Assembly (NCBI GenBank): GCA_963833235.1
Contig: CAWHXG010000001.1
Coordinates: 1,302,001-1,366,000 of the forward strand
DNA from: CAWHXG01 sp963833235
GTDB taxonomy: Bacteria; Pseudomonadota; Alphaproteobacteria; Rhodobacterales; Rhodobacteraceae
Reading direction: 5' to 3'
Length of the DNA: 64,000 bases
This document shows positions 55,649 through 63,717 of the stretch, piece after piece; position 1 is the stretch's first letter, and each line of letters starts with the position of its first letter. A program made the position numbers and the translations under genes. Under the pieces are notes generated by a model. That model ran no database searches, had not been told where the DNA came from, and saw only the letters and a program-made list of their open reading frames with translations.

Positions 55649-56836
55649 TCACGTGTTGGTTGCCGGTACCAGCCCGGTCAGGTGCGCGAGGTTCTTGAAC
55701 CCGATCTTGATATGCGCCCAGGGGCGCGCCTTCACGAGTTCCTTGTTCATATAAGCCTCGAACGTCAGCTTTTGCACGTCGACATCGTGACACAGGGAGA
55801 CGAAGCGCTCGCGCCGGTCGTCGGACTTGTAATAGGCGTCCTGCATGGCGCGGAGCACCTTGAAGACGGTCTTGTGCTCTTTCATGAAGAGCTTGCGCGC
55901 CAGCTTCAGGTCGGCCACGCGTCCGGTCTTCAGGCAGGCCGCCGCCGCGGTGGCAGCCGCCCGGCCCCCGGCCATGGCATAGAAGATCCCCTCGCCCGAG
56001 GAGGGTGCAACCACGCCAGCGGCATCGCCCGCCAGCACCACGTCGCGCCCGTTGTCCCAGCGGTCGAGCGGGTGGAGCGGGATCGGCGCGCCCTCGCGGC
56101 GGATCGTGACGCAATCGGTCAGGCCGGAAGCCGCGCGCAGATCGGCGGTCGCCTTCTTCAGGTCCACCCCGTCCAGCCCGGTGCCCATGCCGACGGAGGC
56201 CTGGGCACCGTGGGGGAACACCCAGCCGTAGAAATCGGGGCTGACCGCGCCGTCGTAGATCACGTCGCAGCGCCTGGCGTCGTAGCCCGCGCCATCGGCC
56301 GGCGCCTCGATGATCTCGTGGTAGGCGATGACGTAGGGGATCTTGTCGCCGCCGGGCACCTCGGCCTTGGCGACGTTCGACCGCGCGCCATCCGCGCCGA
56401 CGATCAGCCTGGTGGAGATCCGCACGGATTCCCGGCTGGCCTTGTCGCGGTAGACGATGTGGGTGCCCGCCTCGTCGCGCTCGATCCGCTGAAAGGTGCC
56501 GGTCAGGCGGGTGACCCCCGCCTCCGCCGCCCGGACGCGCAGGAACTCGTCGAAATGCTCGCGGTCGACCATGCCCACGTAGCCGTTCTCGATGGGGATA
56601 TCGACCTGGCGGTGGGTGGGCGAGATCATCCGCGCGGTATTGATCTTGGCCACGATCTGGCTTTCGGGGATGTGAAAGTCCTTGATCAGCCGTGGGGGGA
56701 CGGCGCCGCCGCACGGCTTGATCCGCCCGGCGCGGTCCAGCATGGCGACCCGCGCGCCGCTGCGGGCCAGATCCTCGGCCGCGGTCGCGCCCGAGGGGCC
56801 CCCGCCGACAACGACGACATCGTATTGCATGCTCAT
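55649..56836 (-). CDS. bchP: Geranylgeranyl reductase BchP
   Basis: A 395-residue flavoprotein that reduces the geranylgeranyl group of bacteriochlorophyll to phytyl. FAD-binding start YDVVVVGGGPSGATAAEDLA, then RIKPCGGAVPPRLIKDF, LIVGADGARSNVAKAEV, YGWVFPHGAQASVGMG, and DVVLAGDAAGVVAPSSGEGI. Two starts are possible: the ATG at 56836 overlaps the bch2 stop (ATGA), whereas the ATG at 56830 has GGAGA at better spacing. Part of bchG-bch2-bchP-idi. Confidence 0.96.
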   Translation of the reverse strand: MSMQYDVVVVGGGPSGATAAEDLARSGARVAMLDRAGRIKPCGGAVPPRLIKDFHIPESQIVAKINTARMISPTHRQVDIPIENGYVGMVDREHFDEFLRVRAAEAGVTRLTGTFQRIERDEAGTHIVYRDKASRESVRISTRLIVGADGARSNVAKAEVPGGDKIPYVIAYHEIIEAPADGAGYDARRCDVIYDGAVSPDFYGWVFPHGAQASVGMGTGLDGVDLKKATADLRAASGLTDCVTIRREGAPIPLHPLDRWDNGRDVVLAGDAAGVVAPSSGEGIFYAMAGGRAAATAAAACLKTGRVADLKLARKLFMKEHKTVFKVLRAMQDAYYKSDDRRERFVSLCHDVDVQKLTFEAYMNKELVKARPWAHIKIGFKNLAHLTGLVPATNT

Positions 56837-58155
56837 TCTCCGGGGATGAGGGCGCCGGCGGGCATCGCCGGGCGGGGGGAGGGGTCGGTCAGCCGCAGCG
56901 CCAGCACCGCGGCCACGAGGAACACCGCGCCTTCGGCGGCGAAGACGCTGCCATAAGCGGCGGCGTCGGAAGTCATCAGCCAACGCATCACGTCTGCGGC
57001 GGCGGTGCCGAGGAACGAGCCGAAGCCGAAGGCGATGGCCTGCGCGGTGCCGAAGAGGCCCATCCGCGCACCCTCCCGCCCGTCGCCGCCTTCGCGGGCG
57101 AGCCCCATCATCGCGCCGATGGCGGCGACGGCGAAGCTGCCGTTGGCAAGGCCGAGCACGAAGACGTTGCCGGCCAGCGGCCATGTGGCGGCGTGCAGCC
57201 CGCCGAAGGCGAGGCCGACAAGGGCCACCCCCGACAGGACGCAGCCGCCCACGATCCAGACCCGGATCGGAACGGTGATCCAGCGCGCGAGCGCCGTGCC
57301 GGTGATCAGCACGATCAGCATCCCCGTGAGCGCGCCGGCATGATGCATGCCGCCGAGCTTGGTGCTTTCGCCCACGGTCATGCCGAAGACGTGGCCGGCG
57401 AAGGGCTCCAGGATCAGGTCCTGCAGGTTGTAGGCCAGCATCGAGGCGAAGACGAAGACGGTGAAGGTGCGCACTCGGGGGTCCGCCCAGAGCCCGCGGG
57501 CCACGCCGGCGAAATCGGTGTCGCGCGAGGGCGCGGGGCGGGCGATGGCGCCGCGTTCCTGGCCCCAGACGCCGATCAGCGTCAGCATCATCGCCACGCC
57601 GCAGACGCCCAGCGTCACCGCGACGAGCCGCGCCGGCGTGTATGGATCGAGCAGAATGCCAGCGGTGATGCCGGTCGCGGCGAGGCCGAAGATCATCAGG
57701 ATCCACACGGCGCTGCCCGCCGCCGCCTGCCGCCCCTCGCCGACGCGAGAGGCCAGCAGGGCCAGCAGGTTGGTGCCCGCCGCCCCGATGCCGAGGCCGA
57801 TCAGCAGGAAGGCCGGGATTGAAGCGGCGATGCCCAACGGCACCGAGGCGCCCATCAGGCCGACGGAAAGCGACGCACCCGTGGCCCCCGCCGCCAGCAA
57901 CGCAACGCCGCCGATGATCCAGGGCGTGCGCCGGCCGCCGCGGTCGGCGCCGTGGCCGAAGCGCGGGCGCAGGAACTGCGTGCCGTAGTAAAGCGAGACC
58001 AGGAGCCCGGGCAGGATCGCCGGCAGAGCCAGCTCCACCGTCATCACCCGGTTCATGGTGGCCGTGGTCAGCACCACGATCGAGCCGAGCGCCATCTGCA
58101 CCAGCCCCAGCCGCAGGATCCCCGGCCAGCCCAGCTCGCCGCCATTCCGCCGCAT
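56833..58155 (-). CDS. PucC/LhaA-family MFS protein (Bch2, ORF428)
   Basis: A 440-residue membrane protein of the BCH2/PucC family with about twelve helices. Family marks are ATMNRVMTVELALPAILPGL near the N-terminus, TQFLRPRFGHGADRGGRRTP, TFTVFVFASMLAYNLQDLIL, EPFAGHVFGMTVGESTKLGG, and a C-terminal GLFGTAQAIAFGFGSFLG. Its position between bchG and bchP is that of ORF428/bchJ-type proteins in Rhodobacter, thought to aid light-harvesting assembly or pigment delivery. Start overlaps bchG stop (TGATG). Confidence 0.92.
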   Translation of the reverse strand: MRRNGGELGWPGILRLGLVQMALGSIVVLTTATMNRVMTVELALPAILPGLLVSLYYGTQFLRPRFGHGADRGGRRTPWIIGGVALLAAGATGASLSVGLMGASVPLGIAASIPAFLLIGLGIGAAGTNLLALLASRVGEGRQAAAGSAVWILMIFGLAATGITAGILLDPYTPARLVAVTLGVCGVAMMLTLIGVWGQERGAIARPAPSRDTDFAGVARGLWADPRVRTFTVFVFASMLAYNLQDLILEPFAGHVFGMTVGESTKLGGMHHAGALTGMLIVLITGTALARWITVPIRVWIVGGCVLSGVALVGLAFGGLHAATWPLAGNVFVLGLANGSFAVAAIGAMMGLAREGGDGREGARMGLFGTAQAIAFGFGSFLGTAAADVMRWLMTSDAAAYGSVFAAEGAVFLVAAVLALRLTDPSPRPAMPAGALIPGE

Positions 58156-59060
58156 CAGACGCCTCCCAACCCGCGCAGCGCAAAGGCCGCGACCAGCATG
58201 CCCAGCACGTAAAGCATCACGCCCGTGCCATTGTACCAGGGCGCCTTGCCGCGCGGATCGCTCAGCAGCACCCGCATCGCGAACGTCTGCGCCAAGAGCC
58301 CGGCGAAGATTGCGAAGGCGAACCCGGGCCGCCCCCACTGGAACAGCAGGATCACGACCGCGAGCTGCGGCACCGCCATGACCCAGCAGGCCAGCCGTGC
58401 GGCGCGTTCGGGGCCAAGCGTGACGGGCAGGGAATTCACGCCCATCTGCCTGTCGCCTTCCAGCGCCTTGAAGTCGTTGAGCGTCATGATGCCGTGCGCG
58501 CCGAGCGCATAGAGCGCGGCCACGACTACGACTTCCCACCGGGGCGCACCCGCAGCGAGCACTGCCGCACCGGTGAACCAGGGGAGCCCTTCGTAGCAAA
58601 GGCCCACTAGCCCCGGCCCCCACCAGCCCGAGCGTTTCAGCCGGATCGGTTCGACCGAGTAGGCCCAGGCGCAGATCACCGCCACCACGGTCGCGCCGAA
58701 GCCCCACGGGCCAAGAACGAGGCCCATGAGAAGCGACAGGACCGTCATGGCGAGCGCGATCCAAAGTCCCCAGCGGCCGGGGATGCGGCCCGAAGGAATC
58801 GGGCGGCCGGGTTCGTTGATGGCGTCTACATGCCGGTCGCACCAGTCGTTCGCCGCCTGGCTCATGCCGCAGACGATGGGGCCGGCCAGCAGCATGCCGA
58901 AAGCGACCTGCAACCAGGAGGCGCCGGGCGCCATGCCGACGGAAACCGCACCGCACATGTAGGCCCACATCGGCGGGAACCACGTGATCGGCTTGATCAG
59001 CTCCAGCGCGGCGGCGGGATGCGGATAACGGGGCGACTGTAAGTCAGACATGACACTCAT
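58155..59060 (-). CDS. bchG: Bacteriochlorophyll synthase BchG
   Basis: A 301-residue UbiA-type prenyltransferase in the inner membrane that attaches the C20 alcohol to bacteriochlorophyllide a. Diagnostic motifs are LIKPITWFPPMWAYMCG, NDWCDRHVDAINEPGRPIPS, AYSVEPIRLKRSGWWG, GLCYEGLPWFTGAAV, and HGIMTLNDFKALEGDRQMGV. The ATG at 59060 gives the expected N-terminus; no purine-rich RBS precedes it. A perfect PpsR operator begins 3 bases upstream of the ATG. Confidence 0.96.
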   Translation of the reverse strand: MSVMSDLQSPRYPHPAAALELIKPITWFPPMWAYMCGAVSVGMAPGASWLQVAFGMLLAGPIVCGMSQAANDWCDRHVDAINEPGRPIPSGRIPGRWGLWIALAMTVLSLLMGLVLGPWGFGATVVAVICAWAYSVEPIRLKRSGWWGPGLVGLCYEGLPWFTGAAVLAAGAPRWEVVVVAALYALGAHGIMTLNDFKALEGDRQMGVNSLPVTLGPERAARLACWVMAVPQLAVVILLFQWGRPGFAFAIFAGLLAQTFAMRVLLSDPRGKAPWYNGTGVMLYVLGMLVAAFALRGLGGV

Positions 59061-59062
59061 GG

Positions 59063-59080
59063 TGTCAACTAAACAGGACA
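59063..59080. promoter_or_regulatory. PpsR/CrtJ operator upstream of bchG
   Basis: TGTCAACTAAACAGGACA matches the TGT-N12-ACA consensus of PpsR/CrtJ. It lies 3-20 bases before the bchG ATG. A second inverted repeat, TGACACTCATGGTGTCA (59051-59067), overlaps it and the start codon. PpsR bound here would block bchG-bch2-bchP-idi transcription under aerobic or bright conditions. Confidence 0.8.
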
Positions 59081-59195
59081 GTCAGGAGTCGGGCAAGAAA
59101 AATCCACATGCCTGTGACGGAATGCGCGCAGCGCCGTCGGGCCGGTGGGGGCTGTCTTTGACCAAGCCGGGGGCAGGCGACGCGCTTGCCGGCCG

Positions 59196-60614
59196 TCAGC
59201 TTTCGGCGTCGCGGCTCAGCAGATCGTATTTGCGAAGTTTGACATAAAGGCTCTGGCGGCTCAGCCCCAGCATCTCGGCCGCGGCCACGCGATTGTTCCG
59301 CGTCAGCTCCACTGCCGTCTCGATGCACATCTTCTCGACCACGTCCGTCGTTTCGGCCACGATGTCGCGAAGGGTGGCAGAACCGACCTGCTCCATCACC
59401 GAGCGGACCTTGTCGTCGCCCAGCGTGGGGCCGGAGGTGCGCGCCGCTTCCATGCGCCCCGTGTCGCGGATGACCATGACGAACGCTGCCTGCGGCCGAT
59501 CCTTCAGATGCGTCACCGAGATCTCGACCGGCACGACCGTGCCGTATTCCGTGGTCAGCTTCGTCGCGTAGAGCCGCATCTGGCCGCTGCGCGACGCGTT
59601 GTCGAGCAGCACCCGCAGGTCGACGCTGCCGCGCGCCAGGAAATCGGCGAAGGACTTGCCCCGCACCGCGGCGGCATGGGCGATGTCGGCCAGATCGAGG
59701 AAGCTCTCGTTGCTGCTTTCCACGACGCCCGCGGCATCCACGATCACGATCGCGTCCACCCCGTCCTGGTAGAAAGAGGTCATCATGTCGCCCAGATCGC
59801 CACCGGCGCCGGCGCGCTCGTCGGCCGGATCGAGCCGGCACAGGATCAGCCGCTCGCCGGCGGCCCGGAAAAGGGTCGGCGTCAGCATCACGCGGGACTT
59901 GCCGCCGTTGAGCTGCACGTCGAGCGCGGGCGCTTCCTCGTTCACGGCGATGTTCGAGAGTGTTTCCATGAATTCGCCGCGGCGGCGGCCGTCAAACTCC
60001 TGCGCGAAGGCGGCGCCGATCAGGTCCGTCCTGTTGCGGCCGAGCAGTGCCGCCGCGGCCCGGTTCACATCCGTCAGGCGGCCCGTCGCGACCGAAACGA
60101 AGACGTACGCCCCCTGGGTCGCATCCATGAGAACGCGAAACCGCGTGTCGTATTCGCGCTGCGCTTCGTAGTCTTTCTCAAGGGCAAGCTGCGCCTTGAC
60201 CAGTTGCTGCTGCATCTCGGCGATGGGCCGAAGGTCGCGTCCCAGCATCAGCAGCGCGCCGTCCGCCCCGATCCGGTGGAAGGTGTACCGAATGGGGAAT
60301 TCCCAGGTCGCTCGGTCCGAATGATTAAGCTCCAGCGAGCCGGAGGGCTCTTCGCCGCGCGCGAACCGCTCCAGCTGCGTCTCGATCTTGGGCAGGGAAT
60401 CCGCCGTCACGTGGTCGCGCAGGTTGGCGCCTTCCCAATGCTCCAGCCGCCCATGATACCGGTGCCCGGGATTGGTCAGAACCGACAGGATCCGTGCCTC
60501 GGGCGAGATCACCAGCGCAATGTCCGAGGCGGCCGCGATGATGTCTCCCAAGAGATCGGGAGCGATCAGGGGGATCGAGCCTGTATTCCAGTACTTGGCA
60601 CCTCGGGACGTCAC
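59196..60614 (-). CDS. ppsR: Photosynthesis repressor PpsR/CrtJ
   Basis: A 472-residue redox/light-responsive repressor. N-terminal domain and Q-linker (HSDRATWEFPIRYTFHRIGA, LMLGRDLRPIAEMQQQLVKA), PAS domains (FRVLMDATQGAYVFVSVATG; DGVDAIVIVDAAGVVESSNE), and a C-terminal FIS-type HTH (ELTRNNRVAAAEMLGLSRQS, LYVKLRKYDLL). Both redox cysteines known in Rhodobacter PpsR are kept, here Cys259 (LILCRLD) and Cys430 (KMCIETA). I prefer GTG 60614, with GGAG nine bases upstream, because it gives the usual family length. Confidence 0.95.
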   Translation of the reverse strand: MTSRGAKYWNTGSIPLIAPDLLGDIIAAASDIALVISPEARILSVLTNPGHRYHGRLEHWEGANLRDHVTADSLPKIETQLERFARGEEPSGSLELNHSDRATWEFPIRYTFHRIGADGALLMLGRDLRPIAEMQQQLVKAQLALEKDYEAQREYDTRFRVLMDATQGAYVFVSVATGRLTDVNRAAAALLGRNRTDLIGAAFAQEFDGRRRGEFMETLSNIAVNEEAPALDVQLNGGKSRVMLTPTLFRAAGERLILCRLDPADERAGAGGDLGDMMTSFYQDGVDAIVIVDAAGVVESSNESFLDLADIAHAAAVRGKSFADFLARGSVDLRVLLDNASRSGQMRLYATKLTTEYGTVVPVEISVTHLKDRPQAAFVMVIRDTGRMEAARTSGPTLGDDKVRSVMEQVGSATLRDIVAETTDVVEKMCIETAVELTRNNRVAAAEMLGLSRQSLYVKLRKYDLLSRDAES

Positions 60615-60651
60615 GGGATGGAACTCCAGATGGAACGGCCCGGCCAGGCCG

Positions 60652-61479
60652 TCATGATCCCGCCGGACGGGCGGGAGCGCTGCGAGGAACGGCCAGATCG
60701 CAAAGCTGCAGTGCGGTATCGACGTCGGAGGCAACGTGATCTGCGCCGGTCAGTTGGTGAATGCTCGGACCGAGGAGCAGAATGCTGCCGCCAATACAGA
60801 TGGGGGGAGCCTTCGGATCCGACAACCGCAACTTCGAAATGAGGTTACGAACGGATTCGATCCGCTCGCTCGCAGCGGCAGAGATCAGGATCGCATCGAA
60901 GCTGCGTTCCTGCATGAAACGAAGGATTTCCGGGTCGGAACGGCCGAGAACGAGGCGAACGGCCACACCCTTCCGGCGCAGTTGGTTCGCGGTCACCACG
61001 GCACCCAGCGTGTGATACTCCGTCTCCCGCACGACAAGAGCCACCTCGGGCCGGTCGACGCCGGATGTGTGCGGCAGATCGGCCGCCAGGTCGCGCAACA
61101 TCGACTGCAGGCGCGCGGTGCCGATCGTCACCGCCGCAAAGCTCACGGCATCGGATTCCCAGCCTTCCCCAAGCAGCCGGGCCGCTGCGGGAATGAAGTG
61201 ATCCACGATGTCCTGATCCGGGATGCCGGCCCGGCGCATCGCCGCCACCTCGGCAAGCCCGGCTGCGGGTGTGTCGTCGCGCACGGCATCGGCGAGGCGG
61301 GCCACACGCTCCTCGGTGGGAACGGCGACAGGGGCAATATCGGGGCGAGCGCCCTGCTCGTGGGTACTGGCGAACGCGTTGCGACGGCCCTGCATGGGGA
61401 CGACCGTAGGGGAAGCGTCGTCCGACCACGTATCCGCATTGCGCGACATGGCGGCACCCGAAGTTGCGCTGTCCGACAT
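60652..61479 (-). CDS. ppaA: PpaA/AerR antirepressor with cobalamin/heme-binding-type domain
   Basis: A 275-residue SCHIC/B12-binding-like regulator. The helical part has AGLAEVAAMRRAGIPDQDIV, HFIPAARLLGEGWESD-like AAARLLGEGWESDAVSFAAV; the Rossmann-like part has ALVVRETEYHTLGAVVTANQ, LVLGRSDPEILRFMQERSFD, AILISAAASERIESV, and CIGGSILLLGP. PpaA/AerR binds a corrinoid and modulates PpsR in relatives, which links to the cobalamin cluster in this window. ATG 61479 follows GGGAGGG at good spacing. It is upstream of ppsR on the same strand, with 37 bases between. Confidence 0.92.
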   Translation of the reverse strand: MSDSATSGAAMSRNADTWSDDASPTVVPMQGRRNAFASTHEQGARPDIAPVAVPTEERVARLADAVRDDTPAAGLAEVAAMRRAGIPDQDIVDHFIPAAARLLGEGWESDAVSFAAVTIGTARLQSMLRDLAADLPHTSGVDRPEVALVVRETEYHTLGAVVTANQLRRKGVAVRLVLGRSDPEILRFMQERSFDAILISAAASERIESVRNLISKLRLSDPKAPPICIGGSILLLGPSIHQLTGADHVASDVDTALQLCDLAVPRSAPARPAGS

Positions 61480-61579
61480 GCTCACCCTCCCCATCGTGTT
61501 GCTGCCCGACGGCATCGATCCCGTTTCCAGATTCGGCGGCTCGGCTTCGCTGAGGCGAGTGTGTGCCCCATGCAGGGTG

Positions 61580-61597
61580 TTGTCAAAGAAAATTGAC
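61580..61597. promoter_or_regulatory. PpsR/CrtJ operator, ppaA side of the ppaA-bchF region
   Basis: TGTCAAAGAAAATTGACA is a perfect and almost palindromic TGT-N12-ACA operator, about 100 bases upstream of the ppaA ATG. On the plus strand its right half contains TTGACA. It could control ppaA-ppsR, giving autoregulation, and cooperate with the second site 150 bases away. Confidence 0.85.
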
Positions 61598-61729
61598 AGT
61601 CTGCCGCCGGTGGGTAGGTGGCGGTGCGGCAATTACCGCCGGTTTCACCGCTTTAACGGAGGGAAGCACGCCTGTCAGGCCGTCATGACACTGGTTCGGC
61701 CTTCGATCCGCCGAGTGTCAACTTCAATG

Positions 61730-61747
61730 TGTAAGTTTCAGTTGACA
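61730..61747. promoter_or_regulatory. PpsR/CrtJ operator, bchF side of the ppaA-bchF region
   Basis: TGTAAGTTTCAGTTGACA matches TGT-N12-ACA and lies 57 bases before the bchF ATG. Its right half provides TTGACA (61742-61747), a plausible -35 element for the bchFNB promoter, so binding would occlude RNA polymerase. A TGTCAACTT half-site sits just upstream (61716-61724) and may be a third, weaker site. The 324-base ppaA-bchF gap holds no gene. Confidence 0.83.
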
Positions 61748-61803
61748 GGCCCGGCCGTCGGATCGCAAAGTCCGGGCAAGCCATCGAGGGAAGTCGCCCG
61801 CAC

Positions 61804-62304
61804 ATGCCGCACCGCCAGACAGCCATGCCGACCCAGGGTCTTTATACCCCGGAAGAGCGGGCGCGCCGCGACGCCACCGTCTGGACCACAGTCCAGGGCG
61901 TGCTCGCGCCGATTCAGTTCCTGGCCTGCGCCATCTCCATCGTCCTCGTCGTCCGCTACCTCGTGGCGGATGCCGGATACGGTGCCGCGACCGTCTCGAT
62001 ATTGGTGAAGACCCTGCTGCTGGCGGTCATCATGGTGACCGGGGCGATCTGGGAGAAGGTCGTCTTCGGCCAGTATCTCTTCGCGCCCGCCTTCTTCTGG
62101 GAGGATGCGGTCAGCTTCGTCGTCATCGCGCTGCACACCGCGTATGTCTGGGCGCTGCTGACCGGGGCACTGCCGCCGGCGGGCCAGATGTGGCTCGCGC
62201 TGGCTGCCTATGCCACCTACATCTTGAATGCGGCCCAGTTCATCCTGAAGCTGCGGCGCGCCCGGCTCGATACGGCATCGGTCCCCGCCGGGGTGCCGGC
62301 ATGA
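61804..62304 (+). CDS. bchF: 3-vinyl bacteriochlorophyllide hydratase BchF
   Basis: A 166-residue membrane protein hydrating the C3 vinyl group in bacteriochlorophyll a synthesis. Family marks are YTPEERARRDATVWTTVQGV, LAPIQFLACAISIVLVVRYL, VKTLLLAVIMVTGAIWEKVV, FGQYLFAPAFFWEDAVSFVV, and LAAYATYILNAAQFILKLR. AGGGAAG precedes the ATG at 61804. Its stop overlaps the bchN ATG (ATGA). Confidence 0.96.
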   Translation: MPHRQTAMPTQGLYTPEERARRDATVWTTVQGVLAPIQFLACAISIVLVVRYLVADAGYGAATVSILVKTLLLAVIMVTGAIWEKVVFGQYLFAPAFFWEDAVSFVVIALHTAYVWALLTGALPPAGQMWLALAAYATYILNAAQFILKLRRARLDTASVPAGVPA

Positions 62305-63620
62305 CCGCCGCGCGGGACATTCCCGCCAGCGATGCGGCCACCCTGCCGGCGCGTGGCTGCCGCGACGTCCCGATCCTGAAGGAGCGGGGCCAGCGCGAGG
62401 TCTTCTGCGGCCTGACCGGCATCATCTGGCTGCACCGCAAGATGCAGGATGCGTTCTTCCTGGTGGTCGGCAGCCGCACCTGCGCGCACCTGCTGCAATC
62501 GGCCGCCGGCGTGATGATCTTCGCAGAGCCGCGCTTCGGCACCGCCATCCTTGAAGAGAAAGATCTGGCCGGCATGGCCGACGCGCATGACGAGCTGGAT
62601 CGCGAGGTCGACCGCCTGCTGTCGCGGCGCCCCGACATTCGCCAGCTCTTCCTCGTCGGTTCCTGCCCCTCGGAGGTCATCAAGCTCGATCTGGGGCGTG
62701 CGGCCGAGCGGCTCACCCGTCTGCACGGCCCGCACGTGAGGGTGCTGAACTATTCCGGCTCGGGGATCGAGACGACCTTCACCGAAGGCGAGGATGCGTG
62801 CCTGGAGGCGATGGTGCCCGGCCTGCCGGAGACGTGCGATCCCGAGGGCCCGCGCGAGCTGCTGGTCGTCGGCGCCCTGCCGGACGTGGTCGAAGACCAG
62901 ATGCAGCGGCTTCTGGCCGAGCTTGGCATCGGCCCCGTGCGTCTACTCCCCGCCCCCCGCGCCGCCGGCGACGTGCCCGTGGGCCCCAACACCGTCTTCG
63001 CCCTCACCCAGCCGTTCCTCAACGAGACCGCCGGCGCCCTTTCCCGCCGCGGCGCCACGCATGTTCCGGCTCCCTTTCCCTTCGGCGAGGCTGGCACCAC
63101 CGCCTGGCTCCGCGCCGTGGCCGATGCGTTCGATGTGCCGGGCGACCGGTTCGAGGCGGTCACCGCCGCGCCCCGCGCCCGCGCCCGCAAGGCCATCGCC
63201 GCCGCCGCCGAAACGCTTTCAGGCCGCCGCGTCTTCTTCTTCCCCGACAGCCAGCTCGAGATTCCGTTGGCCCGCTTCCTCACCCGCGAATGCGGCATGG
63301 AGGCGGTGGAGATCGGCGCGCCCTACATCAACAAGGCCATCGTCGGCCCAGACCTCGATCTCATCCCCAAAGGCCCTGTCCTCTCCGAGGGCCAGGACGT
63401 CGACCTGCAGCTCGACCGCGCCCGCGCCGCACGCCCTGACCTTAGCGTCTGCGGCCTCGGCCTCGCCAATCCGCTGGAGGCCGAGGGCCTGGCCACGAAA
63501 TGGGCCATCGAGCTCGTCTTCACCCCGATCCATTTCTACGAGCAGGCCGGCGATCTCGCCGCCCTCTTCGCCCGCCCGCTCCGTCGCCGGGCGCTCCTGA
63601 ACCGCGAGCAGGCGGCATGA
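62301..63620 (+). CDS. bchN: Dark-operative protochlorophyllide reductase subunit BchN
   Basis: A 439-residue subunit of the BchNB catalytic component, a nitrogenase-like enzyme. The three cysteines that ligate the interfacial [4Fe-4S] cluster are C36 (REVFCGLTG), C61 (GSRTCAHLL) and C122 (VGSCPSEVIKLDL); the fourth ligand is Asp36 of BchB. The rest includes LNYSGSGIETTFTEGEDACL, FFPDSQLEIPLARFL, and GLANPLEAEGLATKWAIELV. Translationally coupled to bchF; bchB follows after 97 bases. Confidence 0.97.
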   Translation: MTAARDIPASDAATLPARGCRDVPILKERGQREVFCGLTGIIWLHRKMQDAFFLVVGSRTCAHLLQSAAGVMIFAEPRFGTAILEEKDLAGMADAHDELDREVDRLLSRRPDIRQLFLVGSCPSEVIKLDLGRAAERLTRLHGPHVRVLNYSGSGIETTFTEGEDACLEAMVPGLPETCDPEGPRELLVVGALPDVVEDQMQRLLAELGIGPVRLLPAPRAAGDVPVGPNTVFALTQPFLNETAGALSRRGATHVPAPFPFGEAGTTAWLRAVADAFDVPGDRFEAVTAAPRARARKAIAAAAETLSGRRVFFFPDSQLEIPLARFLTRECGMEAVEIGAPYINKAIVGPDLDLIPKGPVLSEGQDVDLQLDRARAARPDLSVCGLGLANPLEAEGLATKWAIELVFTPIHFYEQAGDLAALFARPLRRRALLNREQAA

Positions 63621-63671
63621 GCCCGTCTTTGTCTCATAAGTATCCTCGGGGGGGCCGCGCCGCAGGCGTGG

Positions 63672-63690
63672 CGGGGGCAGACAGCCCCCG
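63672..63690. repeat. GC-rich hairpin between bchN and bchB
   Basis: CGGGGGC-AGACA-GCCCCCG forms a perfect 7-bp stem. It follows CATAAGTATCCTCGGGGGGG at about 63635-63653. The arrangement (TATCCTCGGGGG, then a G/C stem) resembles palindromic intergenic elements common in Rhodobacteraceae. There is no T-run, so it may tune bchN/bchB expression or mRNA stability rather than terminate. Confidence 0.5.
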
Positions 63691-63717
63691 GGCCCGGCCG
63701 GCCGCGGGAGCGACGTC

